From the NCBI GenBank assembly GCA_030762895.1, contig CM061067.1, positions 106,673,888-106,737,887 on the forward strand: 64,000 nucleotides of DNA, written 5' to 3'. This DNA comes from Sophora flavescens. Taxonomy: Eukaryota; Streptophyta; Magnoliopsida; Fabales; Fabaceae. The position numbers were made by a program, and so were the translations under genes. How positions within the stretch are numbered: the stretch's first letter is position 1; each line of letters starts with the position of its first letter. The notes below the pieces were generated by a model, which saw nothing but the letters and a program-made list of their open reading frames with translations, had not been told where the DNA came from and searched no databases. Positions 47,995 through 60,916 of this stretch are shown one piece after another.

Positions 47995-49238
47995 CGTTAT
48001 AATGAAAAATAAAACAATAGTTTACGTCAGTTGTTTAATACAACTGACATTAAAAGTCATTGTTTAACGTCGGTTGTATTAAACAATTGACGTTAAAAAT
48101 AAATATTTTATATTTTAAAAACACTTTTAACGTTAGTTGTTGAAGACAACTGGCGTTAAAAGGGTATAAGTTTCTGCAAAAACATTCATTCATTTGACTA
48201 CTGTGCTACTTACCCATGCACCTTGTAACTTAATCCTCTTAATGAACATTAAGTTTATAGATCAGTTTTGAAGAAAATCAGGTAGTCTCTCTTCTCTATA
48301 TAAAGTACCATTATTCTGTATCAGTCTATAATACACCCTCTTCTTTTCCTCTATATTTCGTGCGTTTTCTATTCCTTCACAATATGGCTCTATCATATTT
48401 GAGACTTTTGTTATTTCTTCCTATACCTAGACTTAAAGATTTCTGTCTTAATGGTCAAAAAACTTGAGGTTGAGTAAATCACATAACATGGATGGTAAGG
48501 TTGAGTGAATCACATAATGCGATTCCCTCACTTTATTTCATCCCCTTCATCCCTTTCACTCGGCTTTGGCAGCAAGTGATTGTGGATTCAGATGGAGCAT
48601 CAAGGACTTCAAATGAGGGAGGGGATGCATCCATTGGAGTTTCTGAGGACAGGACTAAGAAGAAAATGACATTGAAGCAGAAACTTTTTTATATTTTAGG
48701 GCTATGTTGCAGAAATTTTTTATCTTTTAATCATGTAATTGTAACTTATGAATCGCTTCAATGAGATATGATTTGATTATACATATAACTTGTTTTATGT
48801 TAAGTGTTTATTTATTTTAATTTGCACAAGAATTTGTTTACTAATTCAAGCTAATTAATTTAGATTAAAAATAAACCTGTTTAAAAAAAAGATTAGAAAT
48901 AAACTGCACTATATATGGAGTGATCTGCGTTAAGAGTGACAACAGGGAGATGGCAACGAAAGAAAGATAGGAATGAGTTTCAGATAGGAATATATGATTA
49001 TTTACGTCAGTTATTTATTTAGCTGAAGTAAAAATCACACTTTTAACGTCAGTTGTATAAACAACTGACGTTAAAAGTGTTAATAATTCTTGCAAATCAC
49101 TTTTAACGTCAGTTCATTACACAACTGATGCAAATAGTGATTTAATATTTATAAAAATGCCACCGCCTCATTTTTAACGTCAAACATATGGTCAACTGAC
49201 GTAAAACGTTCCCGTATATTACATTATTTCAACTAGTG
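47995..49238. repeat. Right subterminal repeats of the CACTA element, in two blocks
   Basis: ACGTCAGTTGTTTAATACAA and inverted forms occur at 48010-48170 and again at 48995-49205, leaving about 820 bp between them that lacks the motif. Confidence 0.85.
48175..48990 (+). other. Foreign block between the right subterminal repeats; candidate captured gene fragment
   Basis: Contains a TATA-like word (CTCTATATAAAG, about 48292), a TC-rich leader-like stretch, and a 90-codon frame at 48492-48764 whose middle reads LWQQVIVDSDGASRTSNEGG. It resembles a gene 5' region and exon rather than CACTA sequence. No domain was recognised; it may also be a nested non-coding insertion. Confidence 0.35.
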
Positions 49239-49719
49239 TGTGCAAGAGTAGAAGGAACTCTTGTGGTTTTCAAGATTGCTTTGGAAGCTGTCATTTGGGT
49301 AGAAGGAACCTAGAAGTGAAGCTTTTGTAAAGAATCTTATAATGTTTGATTTGATTAGCGGAAAAAACTCACAGAGGTGTGGGGACTAGATGTAGGTTAC
49401 CAGAGAAGGTAGCTGAACCAGGATAAAATTGGTTTACGATTTTCTTTCCCTTAACTTTATTATATGCTTATTGATAATTGTATGAGTTAGAAGCATGAAA
49501 GGGAAATATTTATGATTTGATTTGTTTTGTTAATCTTTGATATCTACAATCCAAGTCTTGTTAATATGAAATCTTGTAAAACCAATTTTACTTTGTTGGT
49601 TGACAAAATCTTTGAAAAGAATTTTTTTCTCTCCAGTTTTTGCACAAAAGGGTTAAAAGTTTTAAAAGTCCACACACTCAATTGAACCCCCCTTCTTGAG
49701 TGAGAAGCCAGAACTAACA
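49239..49719 (+). repeat. 3' part of the 5' LTR of copia element F
   Basis: It contains GGGACTAGATGTAGG and the AATTGAACCCCCCTTCTT stretch typical of the U5 end of these copia LTRs, and ends CTAACA before the primer site. AGAGTAGAAGG(G/A)ACTCTTG flanks the CACTA insertion on both sides, so the LTR had a short tandem repeat there. Confidence 0.75.
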
Positions 49720-49720
49720 A

Positions 49721-49733
49721 GTGACATCAGAGC
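49721..49733 (+). other. Mutated primer-binding site of element F
   Basis: GTGACATCAGAGC, where GTGGTATCAGAGC is expected for initiator tRNA-Met: two changes. Confidence 0.7.
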
Positions 49734-49903
49734 TTTTGAGACACCCCTATGTACCATTAAAGAACAACCCTAATTAATTGATCCTTAATCTATTTATTAG
49801 CGTTAGTACAGTTATTACAGACAAAATTAATATAATTGCGGAAGCTGGTAAATTTAAAACTCATTTAAAACATATGCTACGGAACAAAAGTAAACACACC
49901 ATG

Positions 49904-49906
<3 letters not shown>

Positions 49907-49943
<37 letters not shown>
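49907..49943. repeat. (AC)n microsatellite
   Basis: About 18 AC units inside solo LTR J. Confidence 0.95.
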
Positions 49944-49946
<3 letters not shown>

Positions 49947-50307
49947 TTATATATATACAAGAGTCTCCAAAGTGAGTGGTAGATCCTAACAGAGGGATCA
50001 TCACCCTACCAAACTATACAAACTATAGAAAACAACATAAAAAAGACATACTGGTCTCAGAGAAAGATGTAAAACCAATATAGACAACATCTACCTGCCC
50101 ACTTCTCACAAAATACATAATAAGTCAAAACAGCTTACAGAGGCTCTCCCATAGAAGACGTTACCGACATACCATATCATAGACAATATGGGCGTCTGGA
50201 ACTACCCTCGCCCTCGCCGAAAGTACAACGATAGTCTCTAACATCTCTGGTCCTAATCCTGGGCTCCCATACCTACTCGTCGCTGCTCATGACAACTCGA
50301 CAACGAT

Positions 50308-53300
50308 TGTAACAGCCTGAATTTCGTTTACGCTGTATTAACGATAAAGATATATTTATTTATATTTTTTATGAGACCTAGGAAATGATTTTGGATAAAA
50401 CAAAATCATATATAGAACCTACTCTATGGTAGGAAGCTCTAATTAAAATGTGGGTTTAAAACTCAGACAGAAACCGGTCTGTGTTTTTACTGAAAGTATA
50501 ATTTTATACCGGCAGAAAACCCTAATTTGACTCGAAACTAAAAAATTATAGATTTTTATATTATGTCCGTGAGGAATTCTAATTTCCAAATTTCTAATAA
50601 AAAATAAAATATTATGTTATTTGGACGAATTTTGGTGAAAGTTCGAACAAAAAATGGTTTGCATTTTCACTGACAGTAAGATTTTACTGATCAGAAAACC
50701 TAATTTTGACTCATGGTTGAAATGGTTTATTTTTAAATCATATTTCCAACGAGTTTGTTTATTTTAAAATTTTCAATCGAAAACAAAATATTATATTTTT
50801 ATTCAGGCGTAAAACCCTAATCAGGAAACCGACGGAGTCGAGAACGGAGGTGCAGAGACAAAACCGGACACCAGAGGAGCTGAGTCATGGGGTGAGTCAC
50901 CACCATGACTCATCAAGCATTTATGAAGCATTAAATGCAATTTTAGGTGAAATGACCAAAATGCCCTTAATCTTAACCTAACCTATCCTAGTTAGTTTTT
51001 AACCATGATTAAGGCAAGTCAAGGCCAATTTGGCTTCTCCCTCCTCATTTGTGGGCCAAAATCAGCGACACCTCCCTTCACTCTCAACCACACATTTTAA
51101 CCTTACCATGATTACTATTAACCATAGTTAAGTTATTATATTATTTTCTAACTTAACCTATGTCAATTAACTTAACCTTGGTTCATTTTAATCAATTAAA
51201 CAACTCTTCACTCAATTACACTCTCATTTTTGCGTAGCCAAGTCCCCACTCACACACTAAGACATTTCATTTTCTTTCCTAAGTCATTTTACTCACAAAA
51301 CACTATGAACATCATAGTGTTCTTGCTAAGTTCATCATAGTTCTTCATTTATTCTTCAAGTCCTCGTCAAACTTCTTCATTATAGGGTGAGTAACCTATT
51401 CCTAATCATCTTAGCTTCATTAATTATCCATCAATCTCCATGTTCATCAACTATTTCACGAATTTCCATTTTTCGATCTAGAACTTCAAATAATTCTAGA
51501 AAATTTTAGAAAAATCATTTTAATGTGAAACCAATTTCTATGATCTTGATATGTCTTCTGCTTTCATAATCTAAGAGTATGTAATCAAAATAATTTTCCT
51601 TCCTATTTTTCCTCATATGGCCGAATCTATGCATATGTGAGCAAATGAGATTTTGTTCAACTTTTAAGTTAGATGAGGTTGGTTATAAGCTATCTAGGGT
51701 TTCTATGTTCTAAATCTAAGAGTTTGAAACCAAAAGAAATTCATAACCCTATTTTCTAGTCTTGGTCAAATTGATGTTCATGTGGACAAAATAAGTTTTC
51801 TTCAATCTTTAATTAGATCATGATTTGTATCAACTATTTAAGGTGTGTAGGTTCTAGATCCAAAAGTTTGTGAGCCAAAGGAATTTCTAGCCTATTTTAA
51901 TCATCATGGTCGAAACCCTAACCCTAGAGGTTAGAGAATTTTGTTTCATATTTTTGAATTGTAACACATGTTTTATGTTAGTGAAGACTCTAGGAACTAG
52001 AATCCAAAAGATGGAATTGAGAATATAACCCTAGCCCTATTTTGAATTGATGGCCGAACCCTAGTTATTTGTGGTTAAAGTGGATTTTGTTTGATTAATA
52101 TATTTTATGTTGATTTGGTTGAAGGTTAACCATCAGTCGTGGTAGAGTAACAAGGATCAAAAAGTTCGTGACTTTGGTGGTAAGTTCAGGTGGGGCAGAG
52201 ATTCAACCTATCATCGGAATGGATTAGTAGTTTATAATATAATAATTGTGTAGGGTGACCTAAACCCTACTAGTGGTCGAGTAATCGACAATACCAAAAT
52301 CGCATTGGAAACTTTTCCGTAATACCAATGATGATTTGGGGATTGTAGGTTTATCGACATTAAGATAATGTTAGAATATTTGAGGATGTCTAGCTTTATG
52401 ATTATTGACTGTTTGTGATATGCTGGTGAGGTATGCTTCTGCATGTGACATTTTATTTTGATGTTTGAATATTTTATTGATTATTGTGTTATGTATGATC
52501 TGCCTGGTTTGATAATATGCTCAATTGACTTTTAAGCAAAGATATGTGTTGTTCGGAGATATTCATGCGGGTGAGAGAATAATTGTGATTTAGAGGTGGC
52601 TAGCCTGAATTAATCATTTCATAGATGAGAGGTGACATATAGTATGTGTTGGGGTTAAGATGGAAGGTTGAGGCACTAGGTTGTTATTGATGAAAGTCGG
52701 TGTGATTCATGTGTTTGTATTGTGGTTTATAACCATGTGTTTGAGTTACACGAGGTCTGAAGTTCGCGCTAGACCGTTCCAACTTAGATATTAGGTTGTG
52801 CAGCTATAGTGTCATTGATTTTCATGAGTACCCTTGAACCAGGGTGTGCACCGACTGTGCTATGCAACTATAGTGTCATTGCTTTGCATGAGCATTCTTA
52901 CCATGGATAAGGTTGTGCACCGACTGTGCTGTGCATCTATAGTGTTATTGCTATGCATAAGTACCATTGAACCTGGGTGTTCACCGACAGTACCGTACAG
53001 CTATAGTGTCATTGCTTTGCATGAGCATTCTCCCATGGATGAGGTTGTGCAATGGTTAATGCGGACGCGTCGCTTGGACGACTGACTAATATCCCTCAGC
53101 GGGCAAAGGATATGTGAAAGGATTGGTGGTGGCCACGTCAGCATAAAGGTTAGATTGCATGAGTTTGAGGGTAGAGGATGATATCATAAAGTAAAGATGA
53201 TTGTTAATGATGAGTGTTATTTGTCTGTGACCGTTATTATATTATATGCTATGATTCTTTTCCGCTTATGATGATAGAACTGTTTCTTATCTCCCTTTCT

Positions 53301-53751
53301 GTATTTTTATGTATGTCTACTTTATTACGTTAGAAGACTCGGTGGAGGAATACGTTGCTGAGGAATACATTACCGAGGAGTTGGATGGAACTCCGTATGA
53401 AATGGATACCAGAGGACAAGCTACAGATTCTAATGATATAGTGTAGTAAATTTAGGGCCACTGAGTCTTATAAGACATTTTATTTTTCGCTAGTATAAAC
53501 AGTTTGTATTACTATATACCTGATAGGGATCCTACTGATGGATACCCGAAACAGTGTTTTGGTAACTCTGATGCAAGGCATATGTGTGTATGTATTTATT
53601 ATATAAGGTGTGATACATTAAGTTGCATAAGTTATAAGATTATTAATTAAGATTTTAATTTATTTCTATTTTTGTGTTATGATTAACGTTAAGTACGCAT
53701 GTAAGTTTAATAAGTAATTAATAATACAATGGGGCACATCGAGGTGTATCA
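50308..53751 (+). mobile_element. Solo LTR I (Tekay-like), 3,444 bp, TSD ACGAT
   Basis: Starts TGTAACAGCCTGAATTTC and ends CGAGGTGTATCA, flanked by ACGAT at 50303-50307 and 53752-53756. It is the same family as H and the LTRs of E (shared GGGTTTAAAACTCAGACAG, ACTGACAGTAAGATTTTACT and the core block at 52187-52370). No internal genes, so it formed by LTR-LTR recombination. Confidence 0.93.
52794..53050. repeat. Tandem array in LTR I, about four units of 60-65 bp
   Basis: Units contain GTGCACCGACTGTGCT and CTATAGTGTCATTGCT, alternating with GAGCATTCT or AGTACC(C/A)TTGAACC. The 5' LTR of E has about two diverged copies at 37370-37460. Confidence 0.88.
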
Positions 53752-56050
53752 ACGATGGTAATGGTACATCGTCTGAATGCTCTTCCTACTCATGGCTCTG
53801 TAGACTCTGCTGACTCCATTGCGAACCTCTGATCGCTCCATCATGTTCCACCTATCATTCGGGAACTCACGCTATCGAGACAGATACCACATCTCCGTGA
53901 AAGGCAGACACTAGGAGATGCGATACAAACCAGAAAGGGTGAAGAACGATCCTCCTCCAAGGCAGATATAGATACTGATCGAGCCGACATAACACATAAA
54001 GAACTGTGAGTGGTCAACCTGCTACCCACGATCATCACGGTATACAATCTCAATGTCGCCTAAGATCTGGACCCTCGGTGGGATCCACCACAAGTAGTGC
54101 ATCGGGTGGTGCTCCGGTCATATCACCGTCACTGTACGGCTACCGCTGCTCATCTGACAAATGTATGGTACATACAAAGAAAACGAGATAGAGAAGGTAG
54201 ATAAGCTACTATAACACCATAAAAAGGGTCGGGGCAGAATACAACATGTTATCATACAGTAGAGATTCACACATTGCAATCATCTCGCAAGTCAACCGTT
54301 TACAAACATCTTCGATCCACATCTAGGATTAAATCCTCTAAGGAGTCACACTCCTATGCATGTCGGCTGATCACTCTAATAGGGAACTCCGATTCCCGGA
54401 CATTCTCTTTTCCTCTATCACACGGGCCTCCCTTGCCCAGAGAATGTCAGTTGGCTTGTCCATGGTACCGTTCCGCTCACCCTGACCAATAAGGGTGCTT
54501 CCCCCGATGAGATCATTCTCCAATAGGGGTACCTTGGTAGCTTCGGAAGGTCCACCTGCAACTGGAATACTCAGGGCCATACGTCGGGATAGCCGAGCCT
54601 CCATGGCGGTCTTGACACAGTGGGTGCAAATCATTGGTCTTTTAAAAACCATTCCAGACCGGACTACATCCCCAAGGTTCCTAGAACCGTCCCTCTCCAT
54701 ATTCCGTACCCGTATCCAGGTATACTAACCTCGCGTGACTCCCAGTCACATGGCCTACCACTTTGGAAACTCATGCAACGTACAAACATCCTAAGTTGAC
54801 ACCGGTACCAAAATTAATCCTCCACGCTTTACGATGCCTCTGCATCCACATATCAACATGATGCCCATATACCGTTTACAAACGTCAATCCAAAAAGAGT
54901 TCCCTTAAGGTGTCAACTAGGGTTCTACCATCACAACCAGACAATCATCCTCAGTCAACCAGAACACATGTATATATATATATATCAACACTAATTATAC
55001 CTAAACATCATGTTAAACATATTATCATGTATCACAAACAAATTACATATACAATAAACATAAAACAGATATCATAGGCAACCTCAAAGTAGATAAACTT
55101 AAAATACAATTTTGCCCTAATGTCGACAAGTCTACGATAATTAAACCCAAATTATTGTTTTAAAACCATTTTCAAGCGGGGTTTAACCATCATCGACTAC
55201 TCGACAACTAGTAGGGTCTGGGGCACCCTACACAGACAAAATAACATGCTATATGGAGCTTCGTGAACCTCGTCACCTCTTCCTCTAAGCTACTGTCACG
55301 TGTCCTCCGGGGGTCTTCGGAGCTCTGAAATTTGCTAGGACACATGTATAGAGCCCCGACAATGTCATAAAACTTAATCTTGCAATAGTTTTCCAAATAG
55401 AGATAGAATCGAAGCAATAATTGAAAAATAAGGGAAATGGCAATGTCGACGTGACGACGAGTTAGGGATTCGAGCAAAACCTCAGCGGATTGACAAATCG
55501 AAGCTAGCTAAGTGACGTGTTTGTTGCCCTGATCACGTATTCAAAGATGAAAATGAAATCAGACAAACGAATTTCTCGCAATCTCGAATTATCTCTCTAA
55601 AACCCATCAACCCTATCTTTTCCTCTCTTTTGTTTGTATCTCTTCGTGGTAGTTGAGTTCATGAAAAATGAACTCATCCACTTATTATTTTTCCAAGTTC
55701 TGTTGTGCACGCTCAAGCATAGCTCCTCCAAGCTCGAGTGTGGAACCTTGACCAGCCATGTGTCCATGCAATTGACACGAGTGCCACATCCCGGAGGTCC
55801 AGAACGGTCGAGCTTCCACCATGCATCGTTTGAGCATCATGACTTGTGATGATTGTCTGGTTTCACGTGTTTCGATGCATTCTGAGTCTGTTCAAAGTCC
55901 AATTGACCTAAAATTTGATATACAAACTCATTAGCACCTAAGGAACAGGATTAAGACCTAAATTATCCTTAATCTCTTCCTTAAACCCTAATCAAGGAAA
56001 CCGGGTGTTACACCTTTCACTCTTGTGTAAATCTTAACAACTTCAAGAGG

Positions 56051-57186
56051 ATGGCTTCGAATGATATCTTGGGAGAAGGGGCTTCCTTGGCAAGACTCCC
56101 TACATTCAATGGCACATCCTATATGTATTGGAAAGAAAGGATGTTGATATTCCTTGAGGCCAGTGGTATTGATGTATTGGATGTTATTGAAAATGGTCCC
56201 TGCATCCCTCACACTCTTTAGGCAAATGTCAACAAGAAAGAAAAACTTAGAGGTGAATGGGATAAAGAGGATAAAAAGAAAGTAGGTTAAAATGTTAAAG
56301 CTAAAACTATTATAACTGCTCCCTTGAGTTATGATGAGTTTTTCAGGGTATGAAATTTTAAGACAGCAAAGCAAATGTGGGATACACTGCAAATTACTCA
56401 TGAAGGAACAAATGATATAAAAAGAGCAAGGATGAACTCTCTCATGCATGAAAATGAACTTTTTCACATGAAGAATGATGAAGAGATCAATGATATGCAA
56501 AGAAGGGTCACTCACATAGTGAATAAGCTAAATGGACTTGGTAAGAGCATTTCAGTTGAACAACAAATCAACAAGGCTATGAGGTGTTTAACCAGAGAAT
56601 GACAACCAAAGATTATTGCTATAGCTAAATCAAAGTAATTAGCAACATTGACTATTGCCACACTTTTATGAAAGCTTAAGGAACACGAGATGGAGTTGAA
56701 TAGACTGAATGATAATGAAAAAAATGAGAAAAAGAAAAGAAGCTTATCACTTCAAGAACATGTCTCCAAAGAAAGCATTGGTAGTGAAGAAGATGAAGAA
56801 GATGATGAATCTGAAGAGGATATGGGAGTGCTTGTTAGAAAGTTCAAAAGATTCCTTAAAAATAAGAAATCCTTCAATAAATGGCCATCAAACATCTTCT
56901 TAAAAGAACACTTCAAAAGCTGAAACTTCAACTGCAAATGTAAAGTGCTATGAATGTGGCAAACATGGACATTACAAGAATGAATGTCCTAAACTTCAAA
57001 AGATGGAAAAACATGAGAATCATGAGTCCAAGGATAAGAAGAACAAAAAGCCAAGAAGAGCCTATATAGCTTGGGAGGAAAATGTTATGGATTCCTCTGA
57101 AGAGTCTGAAGAAGTAGAAGAGGCTAATCTTCATCTCATGGCTAATCATCAAAGTGAAAATGAAGATGAGGTGAATGAAATCCCCC
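56051..57186 (+). pseudogene. copia gag of element F, cut by element G
   Basis: ATG at 56051: MASNDILGEGASLARLPTFN, YWKERMLIFLEASGID, several stops (about 56219, 56288, 56352), QMWDTLQITHEGTNDIKRA, RRVTHIVNKLNGLGKSI, then KLKEHEMELNRLND, a basic/acidic linker, and the zinc knuckle CYECGKHGHYKNEC near 56950-56992. It ends in EANLHLMANHQSENEDEVNE where LTR G begins. UBN2-type gag that binds and packages element RNA; same layout as gag of element A but diverged. Confidence 0.92.
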
Positions 57187-58755
57187 TGTAACATCCATGT
57201 TTTAGAACCTTGGTTATGTGTTTGTTAAGTGTGTTTAAGTGTTTGAAAGCTTGTTTGAAAGATATAGGATCAATTGACTTCGAATCGGACAAAAGCACAC
57301 GAAAACGACATTGTGGACCAGACATCATGCTCAAGTGTGTAGTGTCTCCACGCTCAAGCTTGGCCCTGGTGGATGCTAGAGCGTGTGAGCTCAACTAGGA
57401 CATGTCATACATGTGTCAAGCTCTGGACCAAGGAGAATGACACGTGGCGATAAGACTTTGACGCGAAGATGTTGACCTGCTTCCACCCTCAAGTGTTGAA
57501 AGTTGGATGCTCAAGCGTGGGACAACTCCACGCTCTAGCGTGGACGTCAGAATGAAGAAAAAAATAAAAACATTCAGATGAATGGTAACTTGAGTTACCA
57601 TTCGATAAAACAAAAGAAAGAAGGAACAAAAAGAGAGAGAAAGGTCAGGGAAGAAGAGAGGAACCTCCAGAGCCAAGTTCGACCAAACCGATCATCATAA
57701 CGCGATTCCGACTATGCCGTATCTTCATAACACTATCTTCATTTTATCGCTAGGGCTAAGGTAAGCCTATCCTATTTTCATGCCGACATGCCTTCGGTGA
57801 TGGTATTGAGGTTTTCTCTACGCTCGGTTACTTTCCTCTTTTGAATTAGGGTTACCAATGTTGTCTACTTCATGTACATGTGTTCAGGTGAATTTTAAGA
57901 GCCCTGAAGGTAGGAGTTTTGTGCATGACAGATTTGTGAGGTATCGAGGAGTGTCCGTTTTGTTGTCCCAGAGCTAGCTTCATACACCTCAGGTGGGAGA
58001 AAGAAGCATCATATCGTCGGAAACTGCTAAATAGCATATTTTACAAAAATAGTTGTAGGGCTACCTAAACCCTTCTAGTGAGCGAATAATCAAAATGTCA
58101 AAATCACATTGGCGACTACCCCGTAGTACCACTATTGATTTGGGGATTGTAGATTTATCGCTGTTAGGTTAATTTTACGATACTCGAGGATATATGATTT
58201 TATCATCGTTGAGCTGCTTGATATGTGTTGGTTGTGTTAACATGCTTAATATGCTTTATATGGTTTTATGTGATAACACGAATATTTTATTATTATTTTA
58301 TTGTGTTTAACATGCTCTGAATGATAACATGCCGCATTTACTATTGTATGCTTAGTTGGCATCTAGGAGACGATATACACTGTTTTGGAGAGATGTCTAT
58401 TGGACAGAGTATGACATGAGATATAGATGTGTCTAACCTAAATAAATATGTTTTATATACGACGATTATGAGATATGATATAAGGATTTATACGAGTTTC
58501 TAGTGAGAGGTTGAGGCACTAGGTTATGATCTGCTAAGAGTCGGTGAGATATATACTAGTTTCCATGATGTTGTTCATATCCATGTGAATGATACACACG
58601 AGGTCAGAGTATTTGAGTACAAATACCGGATATCACGGGACAGTTGATTAGTGATGCTACCATGATACTCTTGTAGTCCTTGCCGAGCGACTTTGTGTGC
58701 AGATTCGGGCTACTTATGTTTCTATGTGTAGCTTCGGACAACTGTGTGGTTTTTG

Positions 58756-58760
<5 letters not shown>

Positions 58761-58833
<73 letters not shown>
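58761..58833. repeat. (AT)n microsatellite, about 36 units
   Basis: Uninterrupted AT units in LTR G. Confidence 0.95.
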
Positions 58834-58836
<3 letters not shown>

Positions 58837-59641
58837 GAGTGCTCGCTTAAAAGTCTGACTAATATCCTTATTATGATGGAGGATGTGTGACATGATTATA
58901 GGTGGCCACGTCAGCATGCAAGTTTAGTTGTATGAGAGTAAAGGGTAGAGGAGGATATCGTAACTCGAGGATGATTGATATCCCTCTATGTGTCAGCATG
59001 CATGTCTTTGTCTCCCTATCCCTTTCTTTGTATGTTTAGTCATCGGTCGTGGAGTAGAGCCAGTTACTCAAGATGCCTTTCAGCAGTCATTCGTGGATGA
59101 CGGGACCACTGAGGGTCCCGATCATGGGCACCTTTGAGTTTGAGTTTTATGATGATTGGGGCTGGTAGGTCGACCCGGCGACTTCCCTTTTATTATATAT
59201 CTGCCAGCGAGACAGTATCCGCACTCGAGGGACCTATCCCAGAGTTTAGGGGCGATAGGCCCTGTAGCAGTTATCCCCCGAGACGATATTCGCCATAGTT
59301 CTCACTACCGATGATTGTTCCAGCATCGTCATCGAGTGTTCATATCCAGTAGCAGTGAGGCAACACCGTTAACACCACATCGACGTCCATGGAGAGTTTA
59401 TAGGTGCAGACGTTAAGAGAGTCAAGGTAGTAGTAGGTATCCACGTTAGTGTCGTGGATGTGCCAGAGCGTCTGTTGTATATAGGGTTGTGTGTGGTGAG
59501 GTATTTTGAGAGGGGATGGGCTATGTGTTGAGTGTGGTGAGGATGTTGTCTGCTTCAAATTTTTTGATGTATTTTATTATGTTTTATCAGTCTCTATCTT
59601 TATGGGACCCTACTGTTGGGGTACCCTAGACAGTTGTCATT

Positions 59642-59667
59642 TGTGTGTGTGTGTGTGTGTGTGTGTG
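59642..59667. repeat. (TG)n microsatellite, 13 units
   Basis: Short TG run near the end of LTR G. Confidence 0.95.
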
Positions 59668-59790
59668 GTTTTTTATGTTTAAGTTTTTAATATCTTATTT
59701 TTTCCGCTATGTATGTTTAAATCTTATATCGCGATTAAGGTTTAGTTAATTAGGTTTTTCTCTAATGGGACATCAGGGTGTCTCATTTGG

Positions 59791-59802
59791 TGGTATCAGA
59801 GC
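59791..59802 (+). other. Primer-binding site of element G (initiator tRNA-Met type)
   Basis: TGGTATCAGAGC five bases after the LTR; an exact match to the usual plant site. Confidence 0.93.
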
Positions 59803-60005
59803 AGTTTCATTATGTTCAGACTGTGAGATCAGGGTGTACTGGCCAATTTGGTTGGGTCCACATCGGATATCGACTATGCTTAGAAGTTGGGTAATGAGTC
59901 CGATTGCGATAGTAAACATTTGTATGGCATATAATATTTATATATTTGTTTTATGTAATATTATATGTCATATAAATGTGAGGTAATGATTTCTTTTATA
60001 GGATC

Positions 60006-60122
60006 ATTGCTCGAGGTAAAGGTGCACGTAGTGGACGAGGTTGCGGTAGAGCCACTCATAGGGTTGCCAGTGATGGAAACAGAGAGGCATCGTATACATG
60101 AGGTACAAGAGGTAGAGCAGGT
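60006..60122 (+). pseudogene. Start of gag of element G, cut by LTR K
   Basis: Codons 2 onward (ARGKGARSGRGCGRAT) match the gag start of element E (MARGRGR...), but the first codon is ATT rather than ATG and a stop follows ASYT. About 40 codons remain before LTR K. Confidence 0.75.
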
Positions 60123-60916
60123 TGCTTTTGGTCCTTTACCCTGCATGCTTTAAATATAAAATAAATCATTTTAAATAGATAATAAAATAATCTAAAACAA
60201 AAGGTAGCGAGTACCACATGATCCAAAATATAACCAAATAATTGTAACTAACAACTGCGAAAAAATTAACATAAAATAAAACATGAAACATAACAGAAAA
60301 CCCCAATGTCACATATCAGAGCTGGTAACCAATCCGAAATTACATCGGAAAAACAAATAAAATGAAAAGTCCTAAACAATGAGTAAGCGATCTCCTCGGG
60401 ATTACTCCTCAACATGCTGCTCATCATCCTCTGCATAAATCAAGGTACAAACAAGAAATAACAACAACAAATAGGGAGTAAGAAATCATTCGTATAAACA
60501 TAAACAATAATGGAATAGGAGGTAACACACAACATAGTAGCATTTAACATATCATAACGCCACATCATATCAATTAACATATTCTATCCAATGCAATATT
60601 ACTTCACTACTCCATCTACATGTGGATCCATAACTAACTCAGGAAGACGACTTTGGAATTATATATCCACATTGGCCAACAAGCACCAACCCCGACATTC
60701 CACCAAACCATTGTTGAACCCCTTGGATAGCCGATGCACCTTACTGTCGGATGCATCACCATGGAGGGCCATGACCCACCTAACTCTCGGATGGATCACT
60801 GTGGATAGCCAGTTCGCCATACTCTCGGGCAAACTCCCCTGTCTTCGTAACTTACCCCAACTAACAACTTCATGCATCAATGCTTATATGCTAACACACA
60901 ATTAACCATTGACAAC

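Larger units (their letters stand above)
40289..49238 (-). mobile_element. Complete-length CACTA (En/Spm) transposon, 8,950 bp, TSD TGT
   Basis: Left end CACTAGTGCAATAAGTGC; right end reversed CACTAGTTGAAATAATGT. The triplet TGT flanks both sides (40286-40288 and 49239-49241). Subterminal regions are packed with TAACGTCAGTTG and its inverse. Two minus-strand genes lie inside: a TNP2-type transposase (44017-47207) and a Ptta/En/Spm-type gene with a C48 protease end (40938-43913). Both have stops, so it is not autonomous as it stands. Confidence 0.93.
49737..56012 (-). mobile_element. Solo LTR J (Tekay-like), interrupted by solo LTR I
   Basis: On the plus strand it starts TGAGACACCCCTATG at 49737 and ends CCGGGTGTTACA at 56012. 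Removing I and one target copy leaves about 2.8 kb with no gag or pol motif. The flanks GCTTT (left) and CCTTT (right) match at four of five bases. Element F resumes on the right. It has a degenerate core block (55120-55240) and CTCAAGC/GCTCGAG motifs at 55705-55790 like those in LTR G, so J and G appear to be one subfamily. Confidence 0.82.
39736..57186 (+). mobile_element. Copia element F: LTR remnant, primer site and gag, split by CACTA and nested LTRs
   Basis: Own sequence is 39736-40288 and 49239-49733 (LTR and primer site) plus 56018-57186 (leader and gag). Its LTR is interrupted by the CACTA element, the leader by solo LTR J, and gag by element G. The LTR start is not seen; element E abuts at 39735. 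The LTR has several ATCGATGTAC-type words (39745-39965) and the copia-type end AATTGAACCCCCCTTCTT. Confidence 0.78.
57187..59785 (+). repeat. 5' LTR of Tekay-like element G
   Basis: 2,599 bp from TGTAACATCCATG to CAGGGTGTCTCA, followed by a good initiator-Met primer site. It carries the shared core block at 57990-58180, CACGCTCAAGC-type palindromic words at 57320-57545 and two microsatellites. It inserted into gag of element F. Confidence 0.9.

Noticed and set aside
54274..54728. Overlapping 70-109 codon frames on both strands at 53841-54728
   Set aside because: They lie in solo LTR J, overlap each other on opposite strands and match no known motif.
55988..56515. 175-codon minus-strand frame
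   Set aside because: It is the antisense of the copia F gag codons and begins in LTR J.
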